Under the pieces are notes generated by a model, which was given only the letters and a program-made list of their open reading frames with translations, was not told the origin of the DNA and made no database searches. From contig CAMCZZ010000002.1 of assembly GCA_945888375.1 (NCBI GenBank), forward strand, positions 1 to 64,000: DNA of 64,000 nt, written 5' to 3'. Below, one piece after another: positions 28,535 to 37,977 of this stretch (the stretch's first letter is position 1; the number at the start of each line of letters is the position of its first letter). The translations under genes were made by a program, and so were the position numbers. This DNA comes from Akkermansia muciniphila (GTDB lineage: Bacteria; Verrucomicrobiota; Verrucomicrobiia; Opitutales; Opitutaceae).

Positions 28535-29428
28535 TCAGAATTTAAATTTTAGACACAACACTAGTTTCTCCTTTTTTTTTCGACGAATATGCCGGATGAT
28601 ACCATAAAAGATGTAAGCCAAGCAAAAGAGCAACATTCCAAATTCTTTAAATACCACCACTGATGCGGCCACTACTATATATAAAATTAGAGTGGTAAAT
28701 TTGGTTTTGGTTTGATAATCGATTTGTTTACCACTAGGATATTTTACGGAGCTTACCATTAATAAAGCGATTACAAGCAGTAAAAATGGCAAAACTAATG
28801 CCCACCGTTGTAACTCTCTTTCATGAGCAGCGAGATTTAACAAAAAAAGAACAAGTGACGCCACAGTTCCTGCGGCCATTGGGACCGGTAGTCCAAGAAA
28901 GTCCTTATTTACCTCTTTATTTTGTTTTTGCAGTAATGGATGGGTAATAACATTAAATCTTGCCAGGCGAATGGCTGCGCATAAAAGATAGATAAATCCA
29001 AGCAACCAACCGATTTCTCTAAAATAGGGATATCCTTGGGTTGGTGATAAAATCAGAAAAAAAACCATCAGTGCTGGTGCCAGACCAAAAGAAACTACAT
29101 CAGCCAACGAATCAAATTCAGCTCCAAATAAGGATTCTTTTCCAACCATACGGGCTAGACGTCCATCTAGTGCATCAAATGCCATAGCCCCAAAAATTAG
29201 CCACACGGCTTTTGTGTATAATTCGCTGGCTTCTTTGGTTATTGTATCTGAACCTCTCATTGCATAATGGGCTTGGATGCACATGATAACAGCAACAAAA
29301 CCACAAAATAAATTACCAGCTGTCATCAAATTAGGCCAGAAATAGATGCGACTTGCGTCTGTTGAATTCAACGCGACTGTTTCCTTCTCCTCATCTTGTA
29401 AATTTTCCAAAGGCATTTCTGGTTTCAT
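28535..29428 (-). CDS. pssA: CDP-diacylglycerol-serine O-phosphatidyltransferase
   Basis: A 297-residue membrane enzyme that makes phosphatidylserine from CDP-diacylglycerol and serine. The CDP-alcohol phosphotransferase signature is complete in FDALDGRLARMVGKES and FGAEFDSLADVVSFG, i.e. DG-x2-AR-x8-G-x3-D-x3-D. About eight hydrophobic helices surround it. The start at 29428 overlaps the stop of the upstream RelE-like gene as ATGA, so translation is probably coupled; the open frame extends nine residues further. It ends in a basic tail. Confidence 0.92.
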   Translation of the reverse strand: MKPEMPLENLQDEEKETVALNSTDASRIYFWPNLMTAGNLFCGFVAVIMCIQAHYAMRGSDTITKEASELYTKAVWLIFGAMAFDALDGRLARMVGKESLFGAEFDSLADVVSFGLAPALMVFFLILSPTQGYPYFREIGWLLGFIYLLCAAIRLARFNVITHPLLQKQNKEVNKDFLGLPVPMAAGTVASLVLFLLNLAAHERELQRWALVLPFLLLVIALLMVSSVKYPSGKQIDYQTKTKFTTLILYIVVAASVVVFKEFGMLLFCLAYIFYGIIRHIRRKKKEKLVLCLKFKF

Positions 29429-29778
29429 TTTGTGAGATCTTCCAAGTATTTCCAAAATTTTGAATTCTGTTCTATCAATTGATGTTCAGACACAGGCAGT
29501 CTGTTCCTTAATAAAAAATCTTCCAAAGAATGAGGTTGTAAAATATAGAGAATTTTAAGTCGATTCTCATTCTCAAGTTCAAAATAGTATCTCAAATCAC
29601 CATCCCGAAGTCGGAACAAAACCCGACCAGCTCGCACAAAACGTCCCAAGGGTTCACGCGGATTAACCAAGTCTTCAGATCTTAATTTGCCAAGCGGATC
29701 AATTGCCGTTAGTTGTTCCAGGGGGGCGAGTTTTTTGAGTTCACCCATGGCTTGTTGGGAAAAGGTTACTTGAAACAT
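29425..29778 (-). CDS. Small RelE/ParE-like protein coupled to pssA
   Basis: A 117-residue protein from the ATG at 29778. The layout FQVTFSQQAMGELKKLAPLEQ, then LGRFVRAGRVLFRLRDGDLRYYFE, then LKILYILQPHSLEDFLLRN resembles the RelE/ParE toxin fold, with the strand pattern ending in an R-x-R-x-GD-x-RYYFE-like block. No antitoxin gene is adjacent. The stop overlaps the pssA start by 4 bp, which argues for a housekeeping or regulatory role rather than an active toxin. The family placement is tentative. Confidence 0.55.
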   Translation of the reverse strand: MFQVTFSQQAMGELKKLAPLEQLTAIDPLGKLRSEDLVNPREPLGRFVRAGRVLFRLRDGDLRYYFELENENRLKILYILQPHSLEDFLLRNRLPVSEHQLIEQNSKFWKYLEDLTK

Positions 29779-29909
29779 TTCCCCCAATTAATGGTTTGGT
29801 TAGCCCTGAAGCAAGTCTCGCTTGGGTGTTTTCACTCTTTTTTTTAATTCCGCCACCTTTAAAGAAGATTGCACCTGATTTTCCATTTATAATCTATTTA
29901 TTAATTACC

Positions 29910-32261
29910 ATGGTGCTTTTTCGTTTTTTCCCATTAACTATTTTTTTACTTTTCGGGACCATTTTAGGAGCAACCCAGATAACGCTAAATATCCCTGTCT
30001 TGGTTGCTGGTTACGGTGCTGATTTTTTTGAAGAAACTGCACGTGAATTTGAAAAGTTACGCCCTGGCGTGCGCGTTAATCTTTATGGGAATCCTCGCAT
30101 AAATGATCATGTTCGCACCCGGGTGATGGCAGGTGACTTCCCTGACGCTACGGATGCGGTTTTATTGTATCCCAATCTCATTCAGGCGGGTAAGGTTTTA
30201 GATCTCAGTTCAGCGCTTAATGGGCTTAATTGGGATCAGACGGGAAGGTGGCGTGATGATTTTAGGCCAGGTTCTTTAGCTCGTTGGAGCTTTCAGCATA
30301 AAATGGATGATTCTTTACCGGTAGGTGTTTACGGATTACCTTTTGCTCATGCAGTGTGGGTGGTATTTTATGATAAGGTGCGATTTCGTCGCGAAGGTTG
30401 GCAGTTGCCCCGCACTTGGCCTGAATTTTTTGTGTTATGCGAAAAAATTGAGGAAAAAGGAGGCGCAGCTCTATCTTTACCCGGTGTGGCAATGCGTTAC
30501 GGTGATGCTATCTTAAGGGCCGCTCATTATAATTTGGTTGGCGAAGATGGTTACACTGCCTATAAAGAACTGGTGCCTGGCACCCGATCGGATGCACGTT
30601 TTATACGTGCGGCGGGGGTTCTGGAGAGAGTGGCCAACCGGCATTTAGTTCGAGGTTGGGAGGGGATGACTCATACGGCTGCTCAGCGTGAGTTTATCGA
30701 GGGGCGATGTGCTATGACCATATCAGCATCATGGTTTGCAAACGAGATGCGAGGACGTATTCCCGATGGGTTTGAATTGGGTGCTTTTAATCTTCCGGTT
30801 TTTACAGATGGTGCGGTTTCGCCGGAAACGGTTCAGGCTCAAAGCGGTTATTATTTTTGCTTTCGCACCGGGGATTCAGTCAGGGAGCAAGCAACTATAG
30901 ATTTTTTCCGGTTTATGACTTCAAAGGAAAGGATTAAACGATTTGTTACTTTAACAGATTCACCGGTTGCATTGTTTGGGGCGTCTCGGTCTGACTATTC
31001 AACCCGGATGTCTGACACGGCTGGTTTATTGGAATCCAACCCTCCCTCTTTTGACTCGGCTCCGACCCCTTTTTCGACTGGTCAACAAAATCTTCAACAG
31101 GCTTTTACAGATGTACGTTATCAGTTGATGACGGGCCGAATTGATGCCGGACAATTTGGCCTACGCTTAGAGCAAGCTGCGGAAGTGGAGCGAGTCCGGC
31201 TTTCACATCCTGAATTTATAAAGCAGCGACATTTTTGGCCCGCATTTATTTTGGGGCTTATATTTTTGATTTGTCTATTTTGGTCCTTACAACCCCGGAA
31301 CCAAAGGGGTGTTATTGAAAAATTTGGTGCATTTTCCCCTAGTCTTGGGTCCAGCAAGTTGGCTTTGATATTTGTCGGTCCTTCGTTTTTTGTTTATTCT
31401 TTTTTTGTTTTGGTCCCCTCGGCGGCCGCTTTTGCCCTGTCTTTTTTCCGTTGGGATGGTTTTGGTAATCCTGAGTGGGTGGGCTTTTTGAACTTTCGTT
31501 GGTTGTTGTTTGAAAGTGACATTTTTTGGAGTGCTTTAAGAAATAACGGTTTTCTCATGTTTGTGCCTCCGCTATTGGTTGTCCCGGTTGCCTTAGCTTT
31601 GGCTGCATATATCCATCGTGGGGGTGCAGGGGCTGGATTCGTCCGTGTGATTTTGTTGTTTCCTAATCTTTTGGGTGGTATCGCCGCCGCTTTGATTTGG
31701 ATGGCTGCCTATGAGCCAAGCTCTGGTTTTGTTAATGCTTTCTTTGTTTTTGCTGGGGATTTATTGGCTTTTTTTCAAGCGCCTGCTTTTGTTGTGGAGT
31801 GGCTTCATTCTTTTCGTGGTTATGCGTGGCTCGCGCAGTCCAATTTATATTTTTCCCTTTTACCGATCTATCTTTGGATGGCTGCCGGTTTTAATTTAGT
31901 GCTTTATTTGGCAGCCATGCAGGGTGTTCCGGATGAACTTTACGAAGCAGCGGAACTGGACGGGGCCAGCAAAGTTGATCAGTTTTATCACATTACCTTA
32001 CCGTTGATCCGCGGGGTATTGGCGGTCTCTGCTGTATTTTTGGTTATTGGAGGATTAAATGCTTTTGAATTGGTTTGGCTATTAACTGGCCAAGAACCCT
32101 CTGCGGGCGCGCATACCTTGGGAACTTTCATGGTTGGTATGCTTTTTAACGAGTTTCAAGCCGGCCGCTCTGCAGCTATTGCAGTGATTTTATTTGGCTT
32201 AGTTTTGGTGGGTTCCTTGGTCGTTTTGCGCTTTAGTCGCGCTGAGGAGGATGAACCGTGA
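29910..32261 (+). CDS. Fused solute-binding protein and ABC permease
   Basis: A 783-residue protein from the ATG at 29910; the open frame goes back to a TTG at 29796. A signal peptide (VLFRFFPLTIFLLFGTILGATQ) leads into a family 1 solute-binding domain of about 400 residues (IPVLVAGYGADFFEETAREFEKLRPGVRV, then GVYGLPFAHAVWVVFYDKVRF). A transmembrane linker (FWPAFILGLIFLICLFWSL) precedes a MalF-type permease domain with the EAA loop EAAELDGASKVDQFYHITLPLIRG. Such binding-protein/permease fusions are unusual for CUT1-type importers. The partner permease follows with a 4-bp overlap; no ATPase gene is adjacent. Confidence 0.88.
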   Translation: MVLFRFFPLTIFLLFGTILGATQITLNIPVLVAGYGADFFEETAREFEKLRPGVRVNLYGNPRINDHVRTRVMAGDFPDATDAVLLYPNLIQAGKVLDLSSALNGLNWDQTGRWRDDFRPGSLARWSFQHKMDDSLPVGVYGLPFAHAVWVVFYDKVRFRREGWQLPRTWPEFFVLCEKIEEKGGAALSLPGVAMRYGDAILRAAHYNLVGEDGYTAYKELVPGTRSDARFIRAAGVLERVANRHLVRGWEGMTHTAAQREFIEGRCAMTISASWFANEMRGRIPDGFELGAFNLPVFTDGAVSPETVQAQSGYYFCFRTGDSVREQATIDFFRFMTSKERIKRFVTLTDSPVALFGASRSDYSTRMSDTAGLLESNPPSFDSAPTPFSTGQQNLQQAFTDVRYQLMTGRIDAGQFGLRLEQAAEVERVRLSHPEFIKQRHFWPAFILGLIFLICLFWSLQPRNQRGVIEKFGAFSPSLGSSKLALIFVGPSFFVYSFFVLVPSAAAFALSFFRWDGFGNPEWVGFLNFRWLLFESDIFWSALRNNGFLMFVPPLLVVPVALALAAYIHRGGAGAGFVRVILLFPNLLGGIAAALIWMAAYEPSSGFVNAFFVFAGDLLAFFQAPAFVVEWLHSFRGYAWLAQSNLYFSLLPIYLWMAAGFNLVLYLAAMQGVPDELYEAAELDGASKVDQFYHITLPLIRGVLAVSAVFLVIGGLNAFELVWLLTGQEPSAGAHTLGTFMVGMLFNEFQAGRSAAIAVILFGLVLVGSLVVLRFSRAEEDEP

Positions 32262-33130
32262 ATGCATTCCGCTCCAGGTCATCAAACTGTTTGGCTCAGG
32301 GCTTTCATTTTTTAGCCCGCCTAGCTTTGATTGCTTATGTTTTTTGGGTGACCGCACCTTTTGTTTGGGTGTTGGTTTCATCGTTTAAGTCGGACTCCGC
32401 AATTTTACATGATCCTCTCGGTTTTCCTGAATGGTCCGAATGGAATTGGGTTGCTTATCCCCGGGCGTGGGAGGAGAGCGGTATTGGCGCTTGTTTGCTT
32501 AATTCTGCTTTTATTGCGATTATATCGGTAGGTTTGATTCTTTTACTAGGATCCATGACCGCTTATATTTTGGCATGGTATCGGCAACCCTGGGGGCGGG
32601 TGGTTCAGCGTTTGTTTTTGGCCGGGTTAATGTTGCCGGCGCAATTGGCGATGGTTCCTTTATTTTTTGAATTAAGAACACTGGGCTTATTGGAAACCCG
32701 AACGGGGTTAATTTTGGTTTACGTGGCCAATGGTCTGCCCTTCGCCGTATTTATTCTTACAGCTTTTTTTCGAGAACTACCTCGCTCTTTGCATGAGGCG
32801 GCGGTGATTGACGGCTGTTCGGATGCAGGTGTCTTTTGGCGTATCATGTTACCCTTGGCGCGACCTGGATTAATCACCGTGGCGATTTTTCAATTTATCG
32901 GTCTTTGGAAGGAATACTTTTTTGCTTTTATGCTGGTGGGTGGCGGTGAGGGGGATGCACGCACGCTGCCGCTTGCTTTGGCGGATCTTGCGATTTTTGC
33001 TCAGTATCGCAGTGAACAAGGCATGCTTTTCGCCGGTCTCGTGATTGTAACTATACCTATGCTAGCGGTTTATGTTTTTATGCAAGGGCACCTTGTCAGG
33101 GGTATCGCTGCTGGAGCGGTCAAAGGCTGA
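32258..33130 (+). CDS. Carbohydrate ABC transporter permease (MalG-like)
   Basis: A 290-residue inner-membrane permease with six predicted helices and the EAA motif EAAVIDGCSDAGVFWRIMLPLARPG. The N-terminal FWVTAPFVWVLVSSFKSDSAIL is typical of MalG-like subunits of CUT1 importers. The start codon is GTG, overlapping the stop of the fused gene as GTGA and preceded by GAGGAGG. It should form a heterodimeric channel with the permease half of that fusion. An ATP-binding subunit must be supplied from elsewhere, as happens with shared MsiK/UgpC-type ATPases. The sugar is unknown. Confidence 0.92.
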   Translation: MNAFRSRSSNCLAQGFHFLARLALIAYVFWVTAPFVWVLVSSFKSDSAILHDPLGFPEWSEWNWVAYPRAWEESGIGACLLNSAFIAIISVGLILLLGSMTAYILAWYRQPWGRVVQRLFLAGLMLPAQLAMVPLFFELRTLGLLETRTGLILVYVANGLPFAVFILTAFFRELPRSLHEAAVIDGCSDAGVFWRIMLPLARPGLITVAIFQFIGLWKEYFFAFMLVGGGEGDARTLPLALADLAIFAQYRSEQGMLFAGLVIVTIPMLAVYVFMQGHLVRGIAAGAVKG

Positions 33131-33176
33131 AGCTCGACGTCGAATTTCCTGTGGTTAAGCTCATATTGTTTTTTAT

Positions 33177-35522
33177 ATGTCCGACCTTTTGCCGAATTCT
33201 CATACCTCGATAGACGCTTTTGAACCTATGCTCCTTGCTTGGTTGAGGCAAGGTCTTGATCAGCATGATATTGTCGCATTAACTGATGCACAGGGGCTTA
33301 TCCGTTTTGTGAATGAACGGTTCTGTGAGATTTCGGGATACTCAACCGAGGAGCTAATAGGTCAAAACCACCGCATTCTTAAGTCTGGGGAGCACCCTGA
33401 AGCCTTTTACCGTGATTTATGGAAAACGATCACGGCTGGTGAGATCTGGAGGGGATCCATCTGCAACCGAAACAAAACTGGCTGCCTTTACTGGGTGCAG
33501 ACGACCATCCTGCCCCTGCTCGGGTTGGGGGGCAGGACGCTGGGATATCTTTCCGTCCGGACGGATGTTACTCGTCTGGTCTTGGCGGAGCGAGAGTTGG
33601 CGTTGAAAACGACAGAATTGCATTTGCTTTTTGAGCATGCTCCAATCGGGTTGAGTTGGAGGGAATTTAACGCCGATGGCAGTCCTGGCTCGAATCACGT
33701 TAATCAGAGGTTCTGCGAGTTGATCGGGCTGAGCCGTGCCGACGCTGCTGATTTGGGTAATGTTCAGCGAATAACCCATCCGGATGATTGGCAGCAGCAG
33801 GCAGCATTGAATGCCGAGATATATGCTGGGAAGCGAGATTCTTTTACTTTGGAAAAACGCTACTTGCACCCTGACGGCTCCACAATTTGGGGCATCCTTA
33901 CGGTGGTGGTGCTGCGGGAGAAGGATGGTCGCATTACGCATCATTTTGCCATGTTGGAGGACATTACAGCCCGGCATTTGGCCGAGGAGGAGCTACGTCG
34001 CACCGAGGCGCGGTGGCGCACTTATATTCAGACCGCAAGTGAGATTCTTTACGCCCTCACGCCGGAGGGATGCGTCAAATTTGTTTCGCAGGCCTGGACA
34101 GCGAAGCTTGGGCATTCGGTAGAAAACGTAGTCGGAACTTCTTTCCGGGATTACTTGCATCCAGATGACCTCGGGCGCTGGGATGCGTTTTTCTCACGAA
34201 TTCTTGCCACCGGGGGAGATGCGGAGGGAATCGAATATCGAGTGCGCAAAAACGACGGACGGTGGGTTTGGCATGCATCCACCGGATCGGCTTACACGGA
34301 TCGAGATAAGCGCAGGGCCTTTTTTGGCGTGGGGCGTGATATATCGATCAGGCGACAAGCCCAGCAGGAGCTCCGCGCGGCGCTCGGTCGTCTGGAGGAA
34401 ATGGCGCGTATCATCGATCGTTCTCCCTCGGTGGTGGTTCTGTGGCGTTCGGAGGGAGGTAGTTGGCCGGTGGAGTTCGTGTCGGCTAGTGTGCGACAGT
34501 TCGGATATGAACCGGAAGATCTTATGTCGCGGCGTTTAAATTTTCGGGATATCACTCATCCAATGGATCGTGAGCGGGTGGGCGCGGAAGTTGATGCCCA
34601 TGCCGCCGCCGGTCATCGGGAATACAATCAGGAATACCGCATTCAATGCACGGACGGTGCCGTCCGTTGGGTGGATGACCACACCATCGTGCGATTGGAT
34701 GAACGGGGCGAGGTCACTCATCACGAGGGACTAATTACGGATATCACCGAACGAAAGGCGGCCGAGGCGCGCGCACGAGAGGTTCAGGAGCGGGAGCTCG
34801 AGCTCGCCCGCGATGTTCAGCAGCATCTGTTGCCCAGTCGGTTTCCGGATCTGGGTCGGATAGATGTCGAAGTTCTTTCCCAGCCTTCCCAGCAGTTGGG
34901 TGGTGATTATTATGATGTCTTGCCGGTTGATGACCGGCATCACGGTTTCGTTATCGCGGATGTTTCGGGCAAGGGTGCGCCTGCGGCTCTCATGATGGCC
35001 GCGTGCCGCGCCAGTCTTCGCTTATGTGCTCCTGGGGAATTATCGCCCGCCTCCGTGCTGCGCCGGGTAAATCGCGCTCTGCAGCCGGATATGCCTCCGG
35101 GCATGTATATCACTCTTTTTTATTGTATCATAAACTTAGATACGCTGGAGCTGAGGTATTGCCGAGCTGGTCATGAGTCCGGCCTTTTGTTGCGGGCCCA
35201 GGGCGGCGAGCCGGTGCTCTTGGGCCAGGGCGGCATGGCTCTGGGCATGGCTCCGGCCGAGTTATTTGACGCCATTTTGGATGAGGGGCGGGTGGTGATG
35301 GCTCCGGGTGATCTTTTGGCTCTTTATACTGACGGGGTTAATGAAGCCTGTAATGCCTCCGGGGAAGAATTTGGCCGCGAGCGCCTGGCCGATGCACTCC
35401 GGCGTCACCAGCAAGAGCCGCTCGCGGAGATCATCCGCCGCATCGACCGTTATCTGCGGCAGTTTTGCACGCTCGCGCCCAGGCATGATGACCGGGCGCT
35501 TTTGGTGATTCGCGCGCGTTAA
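33177..35522 (+). CDS. Multi-PAS sensor with PP2C (SpoIIE-type) phosphatase
   Basis: A 781-residue signalling protein. Four PAS domains can be outlined at about residues 25-140 (VALTDAQGLIRFVNERFCEISGYSTEELIGQNH), 150-270, 275-390 and 400-515, each ending in a PAC-like segment such as GVGRDIS or GLITDITERK. A short coiled-coil (REVQERELELARDVQQHLLP) leads into a PP2C/SpoIIE domain (GGDYYDVLPVDDRHHGFVIADVSGKGAPAALMM, then LLALYTDGVNEA). It should dephosphorylate a protein, probably an anti-sigma-factor antagonist, in response to signals sensed by the PAS domains. No partner gene is adjacent and no transmembrane helix is visible. Confidence 0.9.
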   Translation: MSDLLPNSHTSIDAFEPMLLAWLRQGLDQHDIVALTDAQGLIRFVNERFCEISGYSTEELIGQNHRILKSGEHPEAFYRDLWKTITAGEIWRGSICNRNKTGCLYWVQTTILPLLGLGGRTLGYLSVRTDVTRLVLAERELALKTTELHLLFEHAPIGLSWREFNADGSPGSNHVNQRFCELIGLSRADAADLGNVQRITHPDDWQQQAALNAEIYAGKRDSFTLEKRYLHPDGSTIWGILTVVVLREKDGRITHHFAMLEDITARHLAEEELRRTEARWRTYIQTASEILYALTPEGCVKFVSQAWTAKLGHSVENVVGTSFRDYLHPDDLGRWDAFFSRILATGGDAEGIEYRVRKNDGRWVWHASTGSAYTDRDKRRAFFGVGRDISIRRQAQQELRAALGRLEEMARIIDRSPSVVVLWRSEGGSWPVEFVSASVRQFGYEPEDLMSRRLNFRDITHPMDRERVGAEVDAHAAAGHREYNQEYRIQCTDGAVRWVDDHTIVRLDERGEVTHHEGLITDITERKAAEARAREVQERELELARDVQQHLLPSRFPDLGRIDVEVLSQPSQQLGGDYYDVLPVDDRHHGFVIADVSGKGAPAALMMAACRASLRLCAPGELSPASVLRRVNRALQPDMPPGMYITLFYCIINLDTLELRYCRAGHESGLLLRAQGGEPVLLGQGGMALGMAPAELFDAILDEGRVVMAPGDLLALYTDGVNEACNASGEEFGRERLADALRRHQQEPLAEIIRRIDRYLRQFCTLAPRHDDRALLVIRAR

Positions 35523-35598
35523 GGCGAGTTGGCAGGTGTCTCAGCTGGCCACCGGTTCAGTTTTGCTCTGATCGGGCCTTTTTCTCCAGTTTTGTGAG

Positions 35599-36426
35599 AT
35601 GCTTGAAACCGTCTTTCCGTTACTCTTCGAATCCCACGTCCACACGCCTCTCTGCAAGCACGCCATAGGGGAACCGGAGGAGTATTGTTACCATGCTATT
35701 AAAAAGGGTTTGCGAGGGATTATCTTCACCTGCCACGCCCCTTTGCCCAATGGCTGGTCAGCCGAGGTGCGAATGGCGAACGATGAATTTCCGGCGTATG
35801 TAGCCATGGTAGAACGCGCCCGGGCCGCTTTTGCCGGAAAGCTAGAAGTGTATCTTGGTTTGGAGAGTGATTTCATGCCTGGACTCGAGCCTTGGCTCGA
35901 GCACCTCCACGGCCGGGCACGGCTACACCATGTGCTGGGCAGTGTTCATTATCAGATGGCTTTTTATCGGGAGCGATTCTTCACGGGCGATGTCTTTTCG
36001 TATCAAAAAACCTATTACGAACATCTTGCCCTGGCCGCCGAGAGCGGTCTTTTCGATACGCTCAGCCATCCGGATCTGGTTAAAAACGAAAGACCTTCGG
36101 AATGGCATTTCCCGCGTATCCGTGACGCGGTGACGCGGGCACTTGACCGGATCGCAGCGACTGGAGTGGCCATGGAGTTGAATACCAGTGGCTTATTTAA
36201 AGCTATTCCCGAAATGAATCCTAATCCTGAGCAGTTACGCTTGATGCGTGATCGCGGAATCCCGGTGGTGCTTGGTGCGGATGCTCACCGGCCGGAGCGG
36301 GTGGCGGACGGGTATGTGGCGGCGCTGGGTTTGCTTCGTGACGCGGGATATGAAGAAGTTAGTTTTTTCGTGAACCGGCAGCGCCAGACGCTATCGCTGG
36401 AGGACGCTCTCCGGAGTCTTAGGTAA
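35599..36426 (+). CDS. hisK: PHP-family histidinol-phosphatase
   Basis: A 275-residue PHP-domain phosphoesterase. Metal-binding motifs are FESHVHTPLCKHA near the N-terminus, GLESDFMPG, GSVHY, DTLSHPDLVK and GADAHRPERVADGY near the C-terminus, matching HisK-type histidinol phosphatases of histidine synthesis. Other PHP phosphatases share the fold, so the substrate is probable rather than proven. No other his genes are in the window. Confidence 0.82.
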   Translation: MLETVFPLLFESHVHTPLCKHAIGEPEEYCYHAIKKGLRGIIFTCHAPLPNGWSAEVRMANDEFPAYVAMVERARAAFAGKLEVYLGLESDFMPGLEPWLEHLHGRARLHHVLGSVHYQMAFYRERFFTGDVFSYQKTYYEHLALAAESGLFDTLSHPDLVKNERPSEWHFPRIRDAVTRALDRIAATGVAMELNTSGLFKAIPEMNPNPEQLRLMRDRGIPVVLGADAHRPERVADGYVAALGLLRDAGYEEVSFFVNRQRQTLSLEDALRSLR

Positions 36427-36442
36427 GTCCGAGAGACAACGC

Positions 36443-37897
36443 ATGACTCCAGGCGAACCAATTTTGAACATGCCACCCTCCCCTACCCTCTTTGACCCAT
36501 TGCTGCATGTTGGCCGAACTGATGCTGAATCTCCTCGGGATACCATCGCAGCTCTGGCAACTCCGTCCGGTAATTCGGCGTTGGCGCTTATCAGAGTGAG
36601 TGGTCCGGCTTGCCGGAGGATTGCGGGCCAAATTTTTGAGCGTGAGCCTCAACAACTTGTGGAGAGACGTCCGGTTTATGCGACCTACCGTTCAGCAAAC
36701 GGGCATTTACTTGATGACTTGGTGTGGGTTTTTCTTCCCGGGCCACGCACAGCAACTGCGGAAGATACCTTGGAATTAACGCCGCATGGAAACCCGCTTA
36801 TCGCCCAGCTGATTCTGGAGGACTTATTTTACCGCGGTTGCCGGGCCGCCGAGCCAGGAGAGTTTACACGCCGGTCTTTTTTAGCAGGGAAAATAGATTT
36901 AACTCAGGCAGAGGCGGTAATGGATCTCATTCATGCGAGAAGCGAACGAGCTTTGGCAGTGGCCCAACGCCAGTTAAGGGGTGGATTGGGAAAGGTCGTT
37001 GAGCGACTTATTGGCGAGCTGCTACTTATCCTGGCCCGTATCGAGGTTTACGTTGATTTCCCGGATGAAGACCTTCCGCCTGAGGACCGTCAGCAGGTGA
37101 TGGCGTCGTTACGAGAAGTTCTACGTGGAACAAAGCGGCTATTGGCGACCGAACGGTTTGGGGGATTGCTGCGGGACGGGGTGAAGACCGTTCTGCTGGG
37201 TGCGCCGAATGCAGGCAAAAGTAGCTTGTTAAATGCCTTTGTGGGTCGGTCTCGCGCCTTGGTGGGGCCCGAGCCAGGGACAACCCGGGATTTTTTGGAG
37301 GAACGACTTCAAGTGGGGCCGCACATGCTTCGTTTGATCGATACTGCAGGATTAAACCCGCTTCCCGGTGCCCTTGAGCGCCAAGGCATGGCGAAAACCC
37401 TGGAATGTCTGATCGAGGCAGATCTCGTGCTGTGGGTGTTGGATGCAACGCAACTGTCTACGGATCTTGATCCGGTTTACTCGGAGCATCTTGTTTCGGG
37501 TAAAGTTATCGTCGTCTTGAATAAATCAGATTTGGGGGATGTTACCAAATTTGACCGGCTTGGGGTGCCCTACCCTGTTCTGGCTGTATCGGCGCTAACG
37601 GGTGCTGGTATGGCTGAGCTTGGATCCGAAATTGTTCGTTTGGTTGAGGGGAATGCTCCTGACGTATCGGGTGCGGAGGAAGTGGCGGTTAATACGCGTC
37701 ATGCCGAAGCCCTGCGGAGGACAACGTTAATGATTGAGCGCGTTATAAGTGGCTTTTCTGCTCAATCCGTTTCTCCGATAGAGTTGATCTCTAGCGATTT
37801 GCGTTGTGCTCTAGATGCTTTGGGCGAGATTGCGGGGAGGGTGGATCATGAGCGCATGCTCGATGCGCTTTTCGCAAACTTTTGCATCGGAAAGTAA
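36443..37897 (+). CDS. mnmE: tRNA modification GTPase MnmE
   Basis: A 484-residue GTPase that, with MnmG, makes cmnm5U34 in tRNA. An N-terminal tetrahydrofolate-binding domain (DTIAALATPSGNSALALIRVSGP) is followed by helical domains and an inserted G domain with G1 GAPNAGKSSLLNA, G3 DTAG and G4 NKSD. The C-terminus FCIGK contains the family's essential Cys. The first ATG gives about 30 residues before the conserved start; an ATG at 36470 is an alternative. mnmG follows 80 bp downstream, so the two partners are together. Confidence 0.95.
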   Translation: MTPGEPILNMPPSPTLFDPLLHVGRTDAESPRDTIAALATPSGNSALALIRVSGPACRRIAGQIFEREPQQLVERRPVYATYRSANGHLLDDLVWVFLPGPRTATAEDTLELTPHGNPLIAQLILEDLFYRGCRAAEPGEFTRRSFLAGKIDLTQAEAVMDLIHARSERALAVAQRQLRGGLGKVVERLIGELLLILARIEVYVDFPDEDLPPEDRQQVMASLREVLRGTKRLLATERFGGLLRDGVKTVLLGAPNAGKSSLLNAFVGRSRALVGPEPGTTRDFLEERLQVGPHMLRLIDTAGLNPLPGALERQGMAKTLECLIEADLVLWVLDATQLSTDLDPVYSEHLVSGKVIVVLNKSDLGDVTKFDRLGVPYPVLAVSALTGAGMAELGSEIVRLVEGNAPDVSGAEEVAVNTRHAEALRRTTLMIERVISGFSAQSVSPIELISSDLRCALDALGEIAGRVDHERMLDALFANFCIGK

Positions 37898-37977
37898 GTG
37901 CTTCAACTTCGCTTGGTTAAGGCCCGATAGCAGGACGTGACTTGTCCTTTGCCTAGGTCCTGCGTGTGTTTGAGTAA

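Noticed and set aside
26161-33130. Horizontally acquired low-GC island
   Set aside because: The AT-rich stretch includes dnaN and pssA, and composition falls and rises gradually rather than at sharp edges, so a positional effect fits better. It is not excluded for the ABC transporter genes.
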